From the NCBI RefSeq assembly GCF_037265215.1, contig NZ_CP147737.1:3690001-3754000 (forward strand): DNA of 64,000 nucleotides, written 5' to 3'. Below the pieces are notes generated by a model. The model saw only the letters and a program-made list of their open reading frames with translations. It was not told the DNA's origin and did not search any database. The position numbers were made by a program, and so were the translations under genes. The stretch is from Xenorhabdus griffiniae (GTDB lineage: Bacteria > Pseudomonadota > Gammaproteobacteria > Enterobacterales > Enterobacteriaceae). This document shows, piece by piece, positions 33,581-44,080 of the stretch (position 1 is the stretch's first letter; each line of letters opens with the position of its first letter).

Positions 33581-35734
33581 TCAGTGCGTAGAAGAGACGT
33601 TCACCCCACCTTCAGGAACCGGAACATAAGGCGTTTCATTATCGGTACGCTCTGGATTTTTGCTTGCTTTGATCGCAGTTTTGATACCATAGATAATGAT
33701 GCTGTATACCACTATCAGGAACAGGATGCTCAGGCCCGCATTGGTGTAGTTGTTCACAACAATGTGATTCATGTTACTGATTTGCTCAGCCGTCAATTCT
33801 GCACCCCCTTCGGCAATCTTCTGCTTATATTCTTTCGCCAGGAAGAAAAAGCCTTCAAGCCGTGGGTTATCACTGAATAATTTCAGCCCCAGCGCCCATG
33901 TAGTACAAATCAACAACCAAACCGCAGGGATCACCGTTACCCAGATATATCGGGTGCGTTTCATCTTGATCAAGACAACCGTACCCAATACCAACGCAAC
34001 GGCAGCCAACATCTGGTTAGAGATACCAAATAGCGGCCACAAGCTCTTGACGCCACCCAATGGATCAACTACGCCTTGATACAGCAAATAACCCCATAAG
34101 CCAACACAACCCGCTGTACCAATGATGCCCGCAATCAGAGAGTCCGTTTTTTTCAGGAACGGAACAAAGTTACCCAAAAGATCTTGCAACATGAAACGGC
34201 CAGAGCGTGTACCTGCATCCAACGCCGTCAGGATGAACAGTGCTTCAAACAAAATACCAAAGTGATACCAGAAGCCCATGTCTGCCGCAGGGATGATCTG
34301 ATGGAATACATGAGCAATACCCACAGCCAGGGTTGGTGCCCCTCCTGCACGGTTCAGAACGGATGGCTCACCAATGTCTTTTGCCGTTTGCAAAATTTGA
34401 TCGGGTGAAATAACAAAGCCCCAAGAACTGACGGTCGCAGCCGCATGGCTTGTTACTTCTTTCAAAGAGGCCATAATCATTGGCGCTTCGGCAGTACCCA
34501 AATTATGCAGGTCAGGCATGGTAATCCCCAACGCAGCCGGAGGGGTATTCATGGCAAAATACAGTCCCGGCTCAATGATGGATGCAGCAACCAATGCCAT
34601 GATCGCCACAAACGATTCCATCAACATTGCACCATAACCAATGAAACGAGCATCTTTTTCATTTGCCAACAGCTTAGGTGTCGTCCCCGAAGAAATCAGG
34701 GCATGGAAACCAGACACTGCACCACAAGCAATAGTAATGAACAAGAATGGGAACAGAGTTCCTTTCCAGACTGGCCCAGTACCGTCAATATATTGTGTGA
34801 CAGCGGGCATTTTCAGTTCAGGGTTCAGGATGATAATCCCAATCGCAAGGCCAACAATAACCCCAATTTTCAGGAAAGTTGCCAGATAGTCACGCGGAGC
34901 CAAAATAAGCCAGACCGGCAATAATGCAGAGATAAATGCATACCCGATCAATGCATAAGTGATGGTGGTATCTTTGAACGTCAGCGCAGGTCCCCAGTAA
35001 GGATCTGCGGCAACAACCCCACCAAACCAAATAGCAGCAATCAACAGGAAAATACCGATCACAGAGACTTCACCTACACGCCCCGGACGGATATATCGCA
35101 TGTAGATCCCCATGAAAAGCGCAATGGGTACTGTTGAACAAACAGTAAATACACCCCACGGGCTTTCTGCCAATGCTTTCACGACGATTAACGCCAGCAC
35201 CGCCAGAATGATGATCATGATTAAGAAGCAACCAAACAGAGCTATTGTGCCTGGCACTCGTCCCATCTCTTCTTTGACGATCTCACCCAGTGATGCCCCA
35301 TTGCGACGGGAGGAGATAAACAGCACCATAAAGTCCTGCACCGCGCCGGCAAGCACCACTCCTGCTAACAACCACAGTGTTCCTGGCAGATAACCGACCT
35401 GTGCCGCCAATACTGGCCCGACTAATGGACCGGCTCCCGCGATGGCGGCAAAGTGGTGACCAAACAGGACATTTTTGTTGGTGGGAACATAGTTCAAACC
35501 ATCATTATTGACAACAGCAGGGGTTGCTCGCGTGGCATCCAGTTTCATCACCTTTGTGGCGATATACAGGCTGTAATACCGATAAGCAACCAAGTAAACG
35601 GCTACGGAAGCGACAATGATCCACAAAGCACTAACGTGTTCTCCCCGACGCAGCGCAACGACTCCAAGACAGAATGCGCCAATTATCCCCAATATCATCC
35701 AGGGGATATGTTTTAACAATTTATTATTCTTCAT
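33581..35734 (-). CDS. btsT: Pyruvate/proton symporter BtsT (CstA family)
   Basis: A 717-residue inner-membrane transporter with about 18 membrane segments, closely matching E. coli BtsT (YjiY), which imports pyruvate under the control of BtsSR. Recognisable parts are HHFAAIAGAGPLVGPVLAAQ near residue 90 and ISSGTTPKLLANE near 360. The frame is open to 35773, but AAGGAAG before ATG 35734 and the start MKNNKLLKHIPW match the family. yjiX follows after 117 bp. A related CstA could be meant, but the similarity is clearly stronger to BtsT. Confidence 0.92.
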   Translation of the reverse strand: MKNNKLLKHIPWMILGIIGAFCLGVVALRRGEHVSALWIIVASVAVYLVAYRYYSLYIATKVMKLDATRATPAVVNNDGLNYVPTNKNVLFGHHFAAIAGAGPLVGPVLAAQVGYLPGTLWLLAGVVLAGAVQDFMVLFISSRRNGASLGEIVKEEMGRVPGTIALFGCFLIMIIILAVLALIVVKALAESPWGVFTVCSTVPIALFMGIYMRYIRPGRVGEVSVIGIFLLIAAIWFGGVVAADPYWGPALTFKDTTITYALIGYAFISALLPVWLILAPRDYLATFLKIGVIVGLAIGIIILNPELKMPAVTQYIDGTGPVWKGTLFPFLFITIACGAVSGFHALISSGTTPKLLANEKDARFIGYGAMLMESFVAIMALVAASIIEPGLYFAMNTPPAALGITMPDLHNLGTAEAPMIMASLKEVTSHAAATVSSWGFVISPDQILQTAKDIGEPSVLNRAGGAPTLAVGIAHVFHQIIPAADMGFWYHFGILFEALFILTALDAGTRSGRFMLQDLLGNFVPFLKKTDSLIAGIIGTAGCVGLWGYLLYQGVVDPLGGVKSLWPLFGISNQMLAAVALVLGTVVLIKMKRTRYIWVTVIPAVWLLICTTWALGLKLFSDNPRLEGFFFLAKEYKQKIAEGGAELTAEQISNMNHIVVNNYTNAGLSILFLIVVYSIIIYGIKTAIKASKNPERTDNETPYVPVPEGGVNVSSTH

Positions 35735-36031
35735 AAAACTTCCTTTTCCACAGTAAGACGAACAGCAAGCCATTATTTAATTTTTTACTTCCTTCTCCAT
35801 AAACCGGCCATATACAGCCAGCAGGAAGCGATACCCATAAAAGGTATATACTCCTCGTCACACTGCACTATGATATAAAACTCTCCCTGATAAGAGGGAG
35901 AGGATCTTACTCAGCGGTTGAATACCAACATTAAGCGGTCAAAATCCCCCAATCAGTGGTTCATACACATAAAGCATGAACCAAGTTTTGTGAGGTAACT
36001 CACTTCCTCAATAAATTGCAAAATGAAGGTA

Positions 36032-36136
36032 TATACCAATCTAACTTCAAGATGCGTGTGATTTCTCCCCGCAAAGCGGGGAGAAGTCAGGTTTCATATC
36101 GTGTTGTAAATTACAACTTGAAGTTTAATGCGCATA
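36032..36136. repeat. Intergenic hairpin repeat, full copy
   Basis: A complete 105-bp unit from TATACCAATCTAACTTCAAG to AGTTTAATGCGCATA with the hairpin CTCCCCGC-AAA-GCGGGGAG. A small hairpin CTCTCCC/GGGAGAG lies at 35881-35902. The rest of the gap holds the btsT promoter region only. Confidence 0.85.
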
Positions 36137-36140
36137 TTCA

Positions 36141-37727
36141 TCAATCGAAATGAATGGCGTCATCCTTTAAGTGATTAAAGTCTTTATATTCGTTACTGAA
36201 TGAAATCACTGTATGCTGGTTCGGACACGTTTGGTTAGAAAACCAAACACATTTGGATATCAGGCGAGGCTCTTCAATTCCCAACCATGTGGATAGCATA
36301 GATAGCAAATTCAAACCGCTGCGGTGAGCATCTATGATATTTTTGCTTACTGTGTTCTTGTCGGTATTTTTCATGGCATAGTCATAACCGGTAATAATAA
36401 AGGGAACTTGATAGTTCTGCTTATTACTATCGTTATGAGTCAAATTCTCGCTATCTGTATTCTTATTCACAAGTGACAAACCATGATCCGCAAAGTAAAG
36501 CATTGTCCAGTGCAATTGATTTTTATTGGCAATGCTTTCAATATCAGCTAGCAGGCTGTCCGTATTATGAATACTTTGAAGATAGCATGAAATATTTTTG
36601 GAATGAAAATAGGTGTCGTATTTACCATTCGTTCTGGTACAAGGTTGTGGATGCGACCCCATTAAGTGAATAATGATCAGTTTCTTTTTCCGCTCATTCT
36701 TCACTAATGCTTTACGAATATAAGGCAATAAATTCTCATCCGGCATATAACGGCGATCATCTGAATTGCCTTCTTTTAGAAAGGTATAATGATCAGCCTG
36801 CTGTCCAATCAGTGCTACAGGAGAATCAAATCCTCCCTTCATTCCCTGATTGGATAGCCAATAAGTCTCAAATCCCGCTTTTTTCGCCAGTGAAACAATA
36901 CTGTTGTTCAGTTGAATTTCATTTGCTTCACGAACCGCCAGAGAGTTAGTCAACGATAATTGTGTCGAGGGTGCCGCAGAAATATAGTGGGTTAACACGG
37001 TAACATGCGCGTTATCCAACCAAGGGGTATTTTTATCTGGAAACCCATAGATACTCATAAAATCTTTTCGGACGCTCTCACCGATCACCATGATATAGGT
37101 ATCGTATTTCTCTTCTTTTACTACTGGCTGCCAGTCATCCCGATATTTAATGATCTTGGCAAATCGGTTATTTTCTGACATGACTTGCTTGTAACTCTGA
37201 TAGACATCACTGAAAAAGCGCACTTCCGGTAAACTGGTATTTAAAAGTTCCGAGCTATCTTCAAAACCCGATTTTATATATCCTTTGGCTGGCGACCAGA
37301 ACGCTGAAATAAAGAACAGAGTAAACAACCACTTTTTACTTTTGCCTGATATGCTGATATTTAGCTTAAGTGAAAATATCATCAGAACAAAAATAGCGAT
37401 AGCAGTTAAATAAGTTGAAACAGAAAGGCTGCTAATATATTCCACTGTTTCGTTTCTATTGGTATAGATTAATGATCCTACCGCATTGATGTCTGGATAA
37501 CCGTAATTGAGGCCAATTGGGGTATAGAGCACGCCTATCAAGGAAAAAAAAGCAATTAAAAAGACATATATTCGTCTGCTGATAGCTGCCAAAAATAAAA
37601 AAAGTGCAAAGGCACTAAAGACATATATTAATTTTAATTGATACCCCAAACATTTATGTATCAGAAAAATAAGGAAAAAGAGAACAATAAAACAAGAGAG
37701 ATTCTTGTTTTTATCAAACCAAGACAT
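36141..37727 (-). CDS. Phosphoethanolamine transferase, OpgE/YbiP-like
   Basis: A 528-residue inner-membrane enzyme of the alkaline-phosphatase-like sulfatase fold. Four to five N-terminal membrane segments (to about 155) are followed by a periplasmic catalytic domain with VIGESVRKDFMSIYG, the nucleophile region SAAPSTQLSLTNSL, HLMGSHPQPC and FADHGLSL. It resembles E. coli YbiP (OpgE), which decorates periplasmic glucans, more than EptA or EptC. The acceptor cannot be read from sequence. ATG 37727 follows AGGGTGA and is preferred over GTG 37733. It stands alone. Confidence 0.8.
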   Translation of the reverse strand: MSWFDKNKNLSCFIVLFFLIFLIHKCLGYQLKLIYVFSAFALFLFLAAISRRIYVFLIAFFSLIGVLYTPIGLNYGYPDINAVGSLIYTNRNETVEYISSLSVSTYLTAIAIFVLMIFSLKLNISISGKSKKWLFTLFFISAFWSPAKGYIKSGFEDSSELLNTSLPEVRFFSDVYQSYKQVMSENNRFAKIIKYRDDWQPVVKEEKYDTYIMVIGESVRKDFMSIYGFPDKNTPWLDNAHVTVLTHYISAAPSTQLSLTNSLAVREANEIQLNNSIVSLAKKAGFETYWLSNQGMKGGFDSPVALIGQQADHYTFLKEGNSDDRRYMPDENLLPYIRKALVKNERKKKLIIIHLMGSHPQPCTRTNGKYDTYFHSKNISCYLQSIHNTDSLLADIESIANKNQLHWTMLYFADHGLSLVNKNTDSENLTHNDSNKQNYQVPFIITGYDYAMKNTDKNTVSKNIIDAHRSGLNLLSMLSTWLGIEEPRLISKCVWFSNQTCPNQHTVISFSNEYKDFNHLKDDAIHFD

Positions 37728-37966
37728 AATCACCCTATCATTTCACATAGCCGTAGTTAAATTTCTATCAACCCAACGTGGCGCTATTTTAGCCAGATAA
37801 AACCCAACACTGCACAATACAGTATTGGGAAAATTATTATATAATAAATTGTAATTTAAATACCTTCTCCCTCCTCGCCATAATGCAGAACTTGTGGTTC
37901 CTCATGCACATCGCAGCCAATACCGTGCCCGCAATATTCCCGTACCACCGTGTAATATTTTCTTAA

Positions 37967-38980
37967 CTATACAACGCGCCAATAGCCTCCTTTTTTCGCC
38001 CCAACACGAATTAAACGCCCAATATCCTGTAATATCTTAATATTTCGCTCGATCGTGCGCCGGCTTACTCCCACTTCATTGGCCAATTGGGTTATGGTAA
38101 TGGCAGGATGCGCAGCAATAACAAACAAGATTTTTTGCGCAGTAGCATTCAGTGGTTGTGGATTTTCTACCGACATTACGCCAGTATTCTGTTTTCGCAG
38201 ATCTAAGCTTTCTTTAAGTGCTTCGGCTAATTTTTCCAGCATAAAATCGATAAATAGTGTACAGTCGCTGGTACGATCACATCCTCTAAGCACCTGATAA
38301 TAATCCTGTTGTTGATAATGAATTAACGTTTCTACCGGTAACCACGCTAATTCAGGACGCCATTCGCTCAAAATCAATGTTTGCCACAAACGCCCCATAC
38401 GGCCATTACCATCGGTAAATGGATGAATAAATTCAAACTCATAATGGAAAATTGAACTGGCGATCAATGGGTGAATAGCCGTCTGTTGCAACCATGTCAG
38501 TAACTCGCCCACTAACCGTGGTACTTGACTGGCAGGAGGAGCCATATGGATTAACTGTTTTTCTTGATAAATTCCCACATCTCCTCCACGTAATTGCCCT
38601 GGACGATCAACCAATCCAGTCATCAGTAGCCGATGTGCGGCCAATAAATCCGTCACACGGGAGCTATGCCAGTCCGGTAATTTTTCATAGGTTAATATGG
38701 CATTGCGCACTTCCTGAATATCCCTTGCTGGTGCCAACACGCGCTTTCCATTAATAATTGCCGTCACCTGTTCCGTAGATAAACTATTATGTTCAATTGC
38801 CAATGATGCCTGTATGGTACGAATGCGATTCTCTTTACGTAATACAGGCGAAGAAGTTTCCGCTTGCATTGACCAACGCCCTAATAGCTCACCAATTTCT
38901 ACCTCTCGATTAAGTATATCCGGGGTAATAGTGTAGGGGGGTTGGTAAATAGCCACGATAATTTCCTCTAAGTCCGTCAA
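37967..38980 (-). CDS. Fic family protein (class II, with HTH)
   Basis: A 337-residue enzyme that probably transfers AMP from ATP to a protein target. The Fic motif HPFTDGNGRMGR (186-197) is complete. An inhibitory helix motif SLAIEHN (59-65) lies before the Fic domain, typical of class II proteins that regulate themselves. The C-terminal 70 residues form a winged helix (TITQLANEVGVSRRTIERN), so it may also bind DNA or sense its own state. It is divergent from mutS across 338 bp. The target is unknown. It is not a known toxin/antitoxin pair because no small partner lies beside it. Confidence 0.85.
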   Translation of the reverse strand: MTDLEEIIVAIYQPPYTITPDILNREVEIGELLGRWSMQAETSSPVLRKENRIRTIQASLAIEHNSLSTEQVTAIINGKRVLAPARDIQEVRNAILTYEKLPDWHSSRVTDLLAAHRLLMTGLVDRPGQLRGGDVGIYQEKQLIHMAPPASQVPRLVGELLTWLQQTAIHPLIASSIFHYEFEFIHPFTDGNGRMGRLWQTLILSEWRPELAWLPVETLIHYQQQDYYQVLRGCDRTSDCTLFIDFMLEKLAEALKESLDLRKQNTGVMSVENPQPLNATAQKILFVIAAHPAITITQLANEVGVSRRTIERNIKILQDIGRLIRVGAKKGGYWRVV

Positions 38981-39318
38981 TTTTTGATATCTCTTATAGC
39001 ATTCAAGTGATTGATGCCATCTGTTTTCTTATTATTTGATAGCATGGCTTAAACCAAACAACAATCGAGCCGCTTCGCAATCCTGCTGAATTGTCAAAAA
39101 ATCTGATACATTCCTGCGAGTAATCCTGCTAACCTACCGTGTAAATCTTCTAATCGCATCCACAGATGAATCACACAGATTATCAGTGATAAGATAGCGT
39201 TTTCGCCCAGGATGAGGTCTATTAACGTTCCATCCTTAGCTGATTATATTTAGGTTTTGTCATTTAGATGGGTTGACTGAGCGTCGATGGCCCAACTGAG
39301 TCAACAGGAATAATAGAA

Positions 39319-41895
39319 TTGAATCAAGTCAATATGAAAGAATCTCCAGCAAAGGATATAGATAGCCATACTCCCATGATGCAACAGTATCTGCGTCTGA
39401 AAGCACAGCACCCCGATATTATGCTGCTGTATAGAATGGGAGATTTTTACGAGCTGTTTTATGACGATGCCAAAAAGGCGGCAAAGTTACTGGATATCTC
39501 TCTAACCAAACGCGGCCAATCGGCTGGTCAACCTATTCCGATGGCGGGTGTTCCTTATCACGCGATCGAAAACTATCTGGCAAAACTGGTACAACTCGGT
39601 GAATCTGCGGCGATCTGCGAACAAGTTGGTGATCCTGCAACCAGTAAAGGCCCTGTTGAACGCAAAGTTGTGCGTATTGTCACTCCTGGCACCGTCACTG
39701 ATGAAGCTTTGCTACAAGAACGTCAGGATAATCTGCTCGCCGCTATCTGGCATGATAACCAGGGATTTGGTTATGCGACGCTGGATATCACTTCTGGCCG
39801 CTTCCGCGTTTCTGAAATGTCCGATCAAGATAGTATTGCCGCTGAATTGCAACGCACCCGTCCCGCGGAATTGCTTTATCCTGAAACCTTTGAGCATATG
39901 GCGTTGATTGAACGTTGTCATGGCTTGCGCCGACGCCCAATGTGGGAATTTGAGCTGGAGACAGCAAAACAACAACTTAATTTGCAATTTGGCACTCGTG
40001 ACTTGATTGGCTTCGGAGTGGAAAAAGCGACGCTCGCCCTACGTGCAGCGGGCTGTTTGCTGCAATATGTCAAAGATACTCAGCGCACCACTTTACCCCA
40101 TATTCGCAGCATAACGATGGAACGCCAGCAAGAAACGGTTATTATGGATGCCGCTACCCGTCGTAATCTGGAGATAACACAAAATTTATCCGGTGGCACT
40201 GAGAACACGCTGGCAGCGGTACTCGATCAATGTGTGACACCGATGGGCAGCCGAATGCTGAAACGCTGGCTCCATGCACCAACTCGCAATAAAGATATGC
40301 TGGAAAATCGCCATCAAGCCATTTCCGCATTACAAGAAATCGGTTATGAATTACAGCCATTTTTACGTCAGGTCGGTGACTTAGAGCGTGTGCTTGCCCG
40401 TCTTGCTCTCCGCTCTGCCCGCCCTCGTGATCTGGCCAGAATGCGCCATGCTTTCCAGCAATTGCCTGATATTCATCAGATCCTGACCTCCTCAGATGCC
40501 CCGTATATCCAAGCGCTACAACAGCGTGTGGGACATTTTGATGAATTACAAACTCTGCTAGAGAATGCAGTTGTCGAAACACCTCCTGTTCTGGTGCGTG
40601 ACGGTGGCGTCATTGCCACGGGCTATAATGCAGAATTGGATGAATGGCGGGCACTGGCCGATGGCGCCAGTGATTATCTGGATAAACTGGAGATTCGCGA
40701 ACGCGAAAAACTTGGTATTGACACCCTGAAAGTAGGCTTTAATGCGGTACATGGTTACTATATTCAGGTTAGTCGTGGACAAAGCCATTTAGTCCCTATC
40801 CATTACGTTCGTCGTCAAACGCTGAAAAATGCAGAACGCTATATCATTCCTGAATTAAAAGAATATGAAGACAAGGTGCTGACTTCCAAAGGCAAAGCAC
40901 TTGCCATCGAAAAAGCCCTGTACGAAGAGTTGTTCGATCTGTTACTGCCTCATCTGGCCGATTTGCAAACCTGTGCCGAAGCGCTGTCAGAGCTGGATGT
41001 CCTGGCAAACCTCGCCGAGCGTGCTGAAACCCTAAATTACACCCGCCCGATACTAACCGATAAAGTTGGTATTCAGATCACTGGCGGCCGGCATCCGGTT
41101 GTCGAACAAGTATTAAGCGAGCCATTTATTTCTAACCCATTGACGCTCTCATCACAACGCCGTTTGCTGATTATTACAGGGCCAAATATGGGAGGGAAAA
41201 GTACCTATATGCGTCAGACGGCCTTGATGACGTTGATGGCTTATATTGGAAGCTTTGTTCCTGCCGAAAAAGCAGTTATTGGGCCGGTAGATCGCATCTT
41301 TACTCGTGTCGGTGCATCCGATGATCTGGCATCAGGACGCTCTACCTTTATGGTGGAAATGACCGAAACTGCCAATATCTTACATAACGCGACTGAATAC
41401 AGTCTGGTTTTAATGGATGAGATCGGTCGTGGTACATCAACTTATGATGGTTTATCCCTGGCGTGGGCCTGTGCTGAAAATTTAGCTAACCGTATCAAAG
41501 CAATGACACTGTTTGCGACTCACTATTTCGAACTGACAACGCTGCCTGAAAAACTGGAAGGGGTTGTCAATATTCATCTTGATGCGGTCGAGCATGGCGA
41601 CACCATTGCTTTCATGCACAGTGTACAAGAAGGGGCGGCAAGTAAGAGTTATGGATTAGCTGTTGCATCGCTGGCAGGTGTTCCACGCGATGTCATTAAA
41701 CGTGCGCGCCAGAAATTGAAAGAGCTGGAATCACTCTCTAATAGTGCAACCGCAGGCCATGTCGATACACCACAGTTAACCCTGCTGACAGAAGAAACCT
41801 CTCCAGCAATTGAAGCATTGGAAAACCTCAATCCAGATAGCTTGACGCCACGTCAAGCATTGGAGTGGATTTATCGTCTGAAAGATATGGTTTAA
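39319..41895 (+). CDS. mutS: DNA mismatch repair protein MutS
   Basis: Recognises base mismatches and starts methyl-directed repair with MutL. Phe43-x-Glu45 in MGDFYELF is the mismatch-probing motif. Walker A (GPNMGGKST), the [12 protein letters not shown] segment and ATHYFEL of the ATPase follow in the usual places. The 858 residues include the C-terminal tetramerisation part ([14 protein letters not shown]). The start codon appears to be TTG at 39319 with AGGAAT upstream; ATG 39334 lacks a ribosome-binding site but cannot be excluded. miaE follows after 2 bp. Confidence 0.95.
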   Translation: MNQVNMKESPAKDIDSHTPMMQQYLRLKAQHPDIMLLYRMGDFYELFYDDAKKAAKLLDISLTKRGQSAGQPIPMAGVPYHAIENYLAKLVQLGESAAICEQVGDPATSKGPVERKVVRIVTPGTVTDEALLQERQDNLLAAIWHDNQGFGYATLDITSGRFRVSEMSDQDSIAAELQRTRPAELLYPETFEHMALIERCHGLRRRPMWEFELETAKQQLNLQFGTRDLIGFGVEKATLALRAAGCLLQYVKDTQRTTLPHIRSITMERQQETVIMDAATRRNLEITQNLSGGTENTLAAVLDQCVTPMGSRMLKRWLHAPTRNKDMLENRHQAISALQEIGYELQPFLRQVGDLERVLARLALRSARPRDLARMRHAFQQLPDIHQILTSSDAPYIQALQQRVGHFDELQTLLENAVVETPPVLVRDGGVIATGYNAELDEWRALADGASDYLDKLEIREREKLGIDTLKVGFNAVHGYYIQVSRGQSHLVPIHYVRRQTLKNAERYIIPELKEYEDKVLTSKGKALAIEKALYEELFDLLLPHLADLQTCAEALSELDVLANLAERAETLNYTRPILTDKVGIQITGGRHPVVEQVLSEPFISNPLTLSSQRRLLIITGPNMGGKSTYMRQTALMTLMAYIGSFVPAEKAVIGPVDRIFTRVGASDDLASGRSTFMVEMTETANILHNATEYSLVLMDEIGRGTSTYDGLSLAWACAENLANRIKAMTLFATHYFELTTLPEKLEGVVNIHLDAVEHGDTIAFMHSVQEGAASKSYGLAVASLAGVPRDVIKRARQKLKELESLSNSATAGHVDTPQLTLLTEETSPAIEALENLNPDSLTPRQALEWIYRLKDMV

Positions 41896-41897
41896 CA

Positions 41898-42677
41898 ATG
41901 AATGAAACAGCAATGAAGTTTGATACCAATTTGTTAGCACCCATTTATCAATTTTTACAGTGTGCGACTCCCGATCAATGGGTAGAAAAGGCGCGGCAGC
42001 CTGAGAATCTGCCAATTTTATTGCGCGATCATCTGCTATGTGAATTGAAAGCAGCACAAAGTGCTATGTTCTTAATTCGCAAATATGCTGTTGCTCCAGA
42101 GAGTGCTGATGCTCTGTTGGCTTGGTTTCAGCCCTATGAGGATTTTGCCTATAAAAAAATTGGCGATATCCATTCATTGAAAGGAAAAAATCAGGCCACC
42201 AAGCAAATTACCGCGCGGGCAAAATCACCTTATAGTCAAGATCTCATCGATAAGATGGTGTTATTGATTAAGGAAGAATTGCATCATTTTTATCAAGTAT
42301 TAGAAATCATGGATGCCAGAGGGGTAAACTATGACAGTATCAGTGCTAGCCGCTATGCTAAATCCCTATTTCAGCATATTACCAATCATGAGCCTTATAC
42401 GTTGGTCGATAAATTGATTATTGGTGCTTACATTGAAGCACGCTCATGCGAACGTTTCGCAAAATTGGCTCCTCACCTGGATGAAGATTTGGGTAAGTTT
42501 TATATTTCTCTGCTGCGTTCAGAAGCTCGCCATTACCAAGATTATTTGATGCTCGCTCAGTCAATAGCTAAAGAAGATATTACAGAAAGAGTGAATTATT
42601 TCGGCCAGGTGGAAGCAGAGCTTATTCAAACTCCCGATCATGATTTTAAATTTCATAGTGGTGTTCCGATTATCTAA
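41898..42677 (+). CDS. miaE: tRNA 2-methylthio-N6-isopentenyladenosine hydroxylase
   Basis: Hydroxylates ms2i6A37 in tRNA to ms2io6A using oxygen and a di-iron centre. Ligands are visible in three helices: Glu in CELKAAQSAM, Glu and His in KEELHHF, Glu in YIEARSCERF and Glu and His in RSEARHYQDY. The 259 residues match Salmonella MiaE in length. The frame is open from 41865 inside mutS, but ATG 41898, 2 bp after the mutS stop, is the likely start. E. coli lacks this gene. Coupling to mutS is unusual compared with Salmonella (inferred from recall). Confidence 0.88.
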   Translation: MNETAMKFDTNLLAPIYQFLQCATPDQWVEKARQPENLPILLRDHLLCELKAAQSAMFLIRKYAVAPESADALLAWFQPYEDFAYKKIGDIHSLKGKNQATKQITARAKSPYSQDLIDKMVLLIKEELHHFYQVLEIMDARGVNYDSISASRYAKSLFQHITNHEPYTLVDKLIIGAYIEARSCERFAKLAPHLDEDLGKFYISLLRSEARHYQDYLMLAQSIAKEDITERVNYFGQVEAELIQTPDHDFKFHSGVPII

Positions 42678-42727
42678 AATTGCTGAATGTCACACCAAAT
42701 GGTATGAAAATATAAATGAGTAAATAA

Positions 42728-42752
42728 AAGGTGGGCTAAATAAGCCCACCTT
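42728..42752 (+). terminator. Terminator of mutS-miaE
   Basis: AAGGTGGGCT and AGCCCACCTT pair perfectly across five bases, 51 bp past the miaE stop. Confidence 0.75.
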
Positions 42753-42774
42753 AAGATTACCGCCTATCTTCATC

Positions 42775-42879
42775 TATACCAATCTAACTTCAAGATGCAT
42801 GTGATTTCTCCCTGCGAAGCGGGGAGAAATCACGTTTCATATAATGTTGTCAATTGCAACTTGAAGTTTAATCCGTATA
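42775..42879. repeat. Intergenic hairpin repeat, full copy
   Basis: From TATACCAATCTAACTTCAAG to GTTTAATCCGTATA, with hairpin CTCCCTGCG-AA-GCGGGGAG. It lies between the convergent miaE and rpoS. Confidence 0.85.
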
Positions 42880-43030
42880 TACCTTTATCTTTTCAATTGT
42901 CACTTTTGGAATTACGTCTGATCTTGCCATCACCAAGTTGTCTAATTATCTTTGTTTCAGGAAATTCGTCTATTTTCCACTAACAATGTAATTTGAAATT
43001 TCTTAGGTATACGTTCTCAGGAATAAAGAA

Positions 43031-44026
43031 TTAAGTACGGAATAATGATTCTATATTCAACCCTTGGGTATGCAATATGTCTCTAAGGCGACGCAATCCC
43101 TCAACTTGAATCTGACGAACTCTCTCTCTTGTTAAACCAATTTCTCGTCCAACATCTTCCAATGTTTCTGCTTCATATCCAAGCAAACCGAAACGACGGG
43201 CCAAAACTTCGCGCTGTTTTGCGTTCAGCTCAAACAACCATTTCACGATACTCTGTTTCATATCATCATCTTGAATAGTTGTTTCTGGCCCTGAATCATT
43301 TTCATCAGATAAAATATCCAATAATGCTTTATCTGAATCACCACCCATCGGTGTATCGACAGAAGTAATACGTTCGTTCAGCCGCATCATACGACTGACT
43401 TCTTCAACCGGTTTATTCAGTTTTTCCGCAATTTCTTCGATACTCGGTTCATGGTCCAATTTATGTGCGAGTTCTCTTGCGGTACGTAAATAGACATTCA
43501 ATTCTTTGACTATATGAATAGGCAGGCGAATTGTGCGAGTTTGATTCATAATGGCACGTTCAATGGTTTGACGGATCCACCATGTCGCATAAGTAGAAAA
43601 ACGAAAACCCCTTTCAGGATCAAATTTTTCCACTGCACGAATAAGCCCAAGGTTACCTTCTTCAATCAGATCCAGCAGTGCTAATCCACGATTGCTATAT
43701 CGGCGGGATATTTTTACAACCAATCGCAAGTTACTTTCAATCATACGTTGGCGTGCAGCAACATCCCCTCGTAGTGCTCGTCTGGCGAAAAGAACCTCTT
43801 CCTCCGCTGTCAGCAAAGGTGAAAAACCAATCTCTCCAAGATAAAGCTGTGTTGCATCAAGAACCCGTTGGTTGACTCCTTGCAACAAATCCAAATCTTC
43901 ATCAAGATCAGTGACATCATCCTCACCTTTCAGCAACGCTTCATCAAAGTCATCAGCTTCCATGCTATTTTCGTCTAAATTCGCATCATCATACAACTCA
44001 TTAACTTTAAGCGTACTTTGGCTCAT
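43031..44026 (-). CDS. rpoS: RNA polymerase sigma factor RpoS
   Basis: The stationary-phase and general stress sigma factor. The 331 residues contain region 1.2 ([19 protein letters not shown]), region 2 ([20 protein letters not shown] and [16 protein letters not shown]), region 3 and region 4 with the helix-turn-helix ([20 protein letters not shown]). nlpD lies 54 bp upstream, as throughout the enterobacteria, where the main rpoS promoter is inside nlpD. The same arrangement is likely here. Control by RssB, sRNAs and ClpXP is known for the family and not visible. Confidence 0.97.
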   Translation of the reverse strand: MSQSTLKVNELYDDANLDENSMEADDFDEALLKGEDDVTDLDEDLDLLQGVNQRVLDATQLYLGEIGFSPLLTAEEEVLFARRALRGDVAARQRMIESNLRLVVKISRRYSNRGLALLDLIEEGNLGLIRAVEKFDPERGFRFSTYATWWIRQTIERAIMNQTRTIRLPIHIVKELNVYLRTARELAHKLDHEPSIEEIAEKLNKPVEEVSRMMRLNERITSVDTPMGGDSDKALLDILSDENDSGPETTIQDDDMKQSIVKWLFELNAKQREVLARRFGLLGYEAETLEDVGREIGLTRERVRQIQVEGLRRLRDILHTQGLNIESLFRT

Positions 44027-44080
44027 CAGCTGCTCCTACCCATGATAATGCGGGCAGGAATTTCAGATCCCTGCCCCGGT

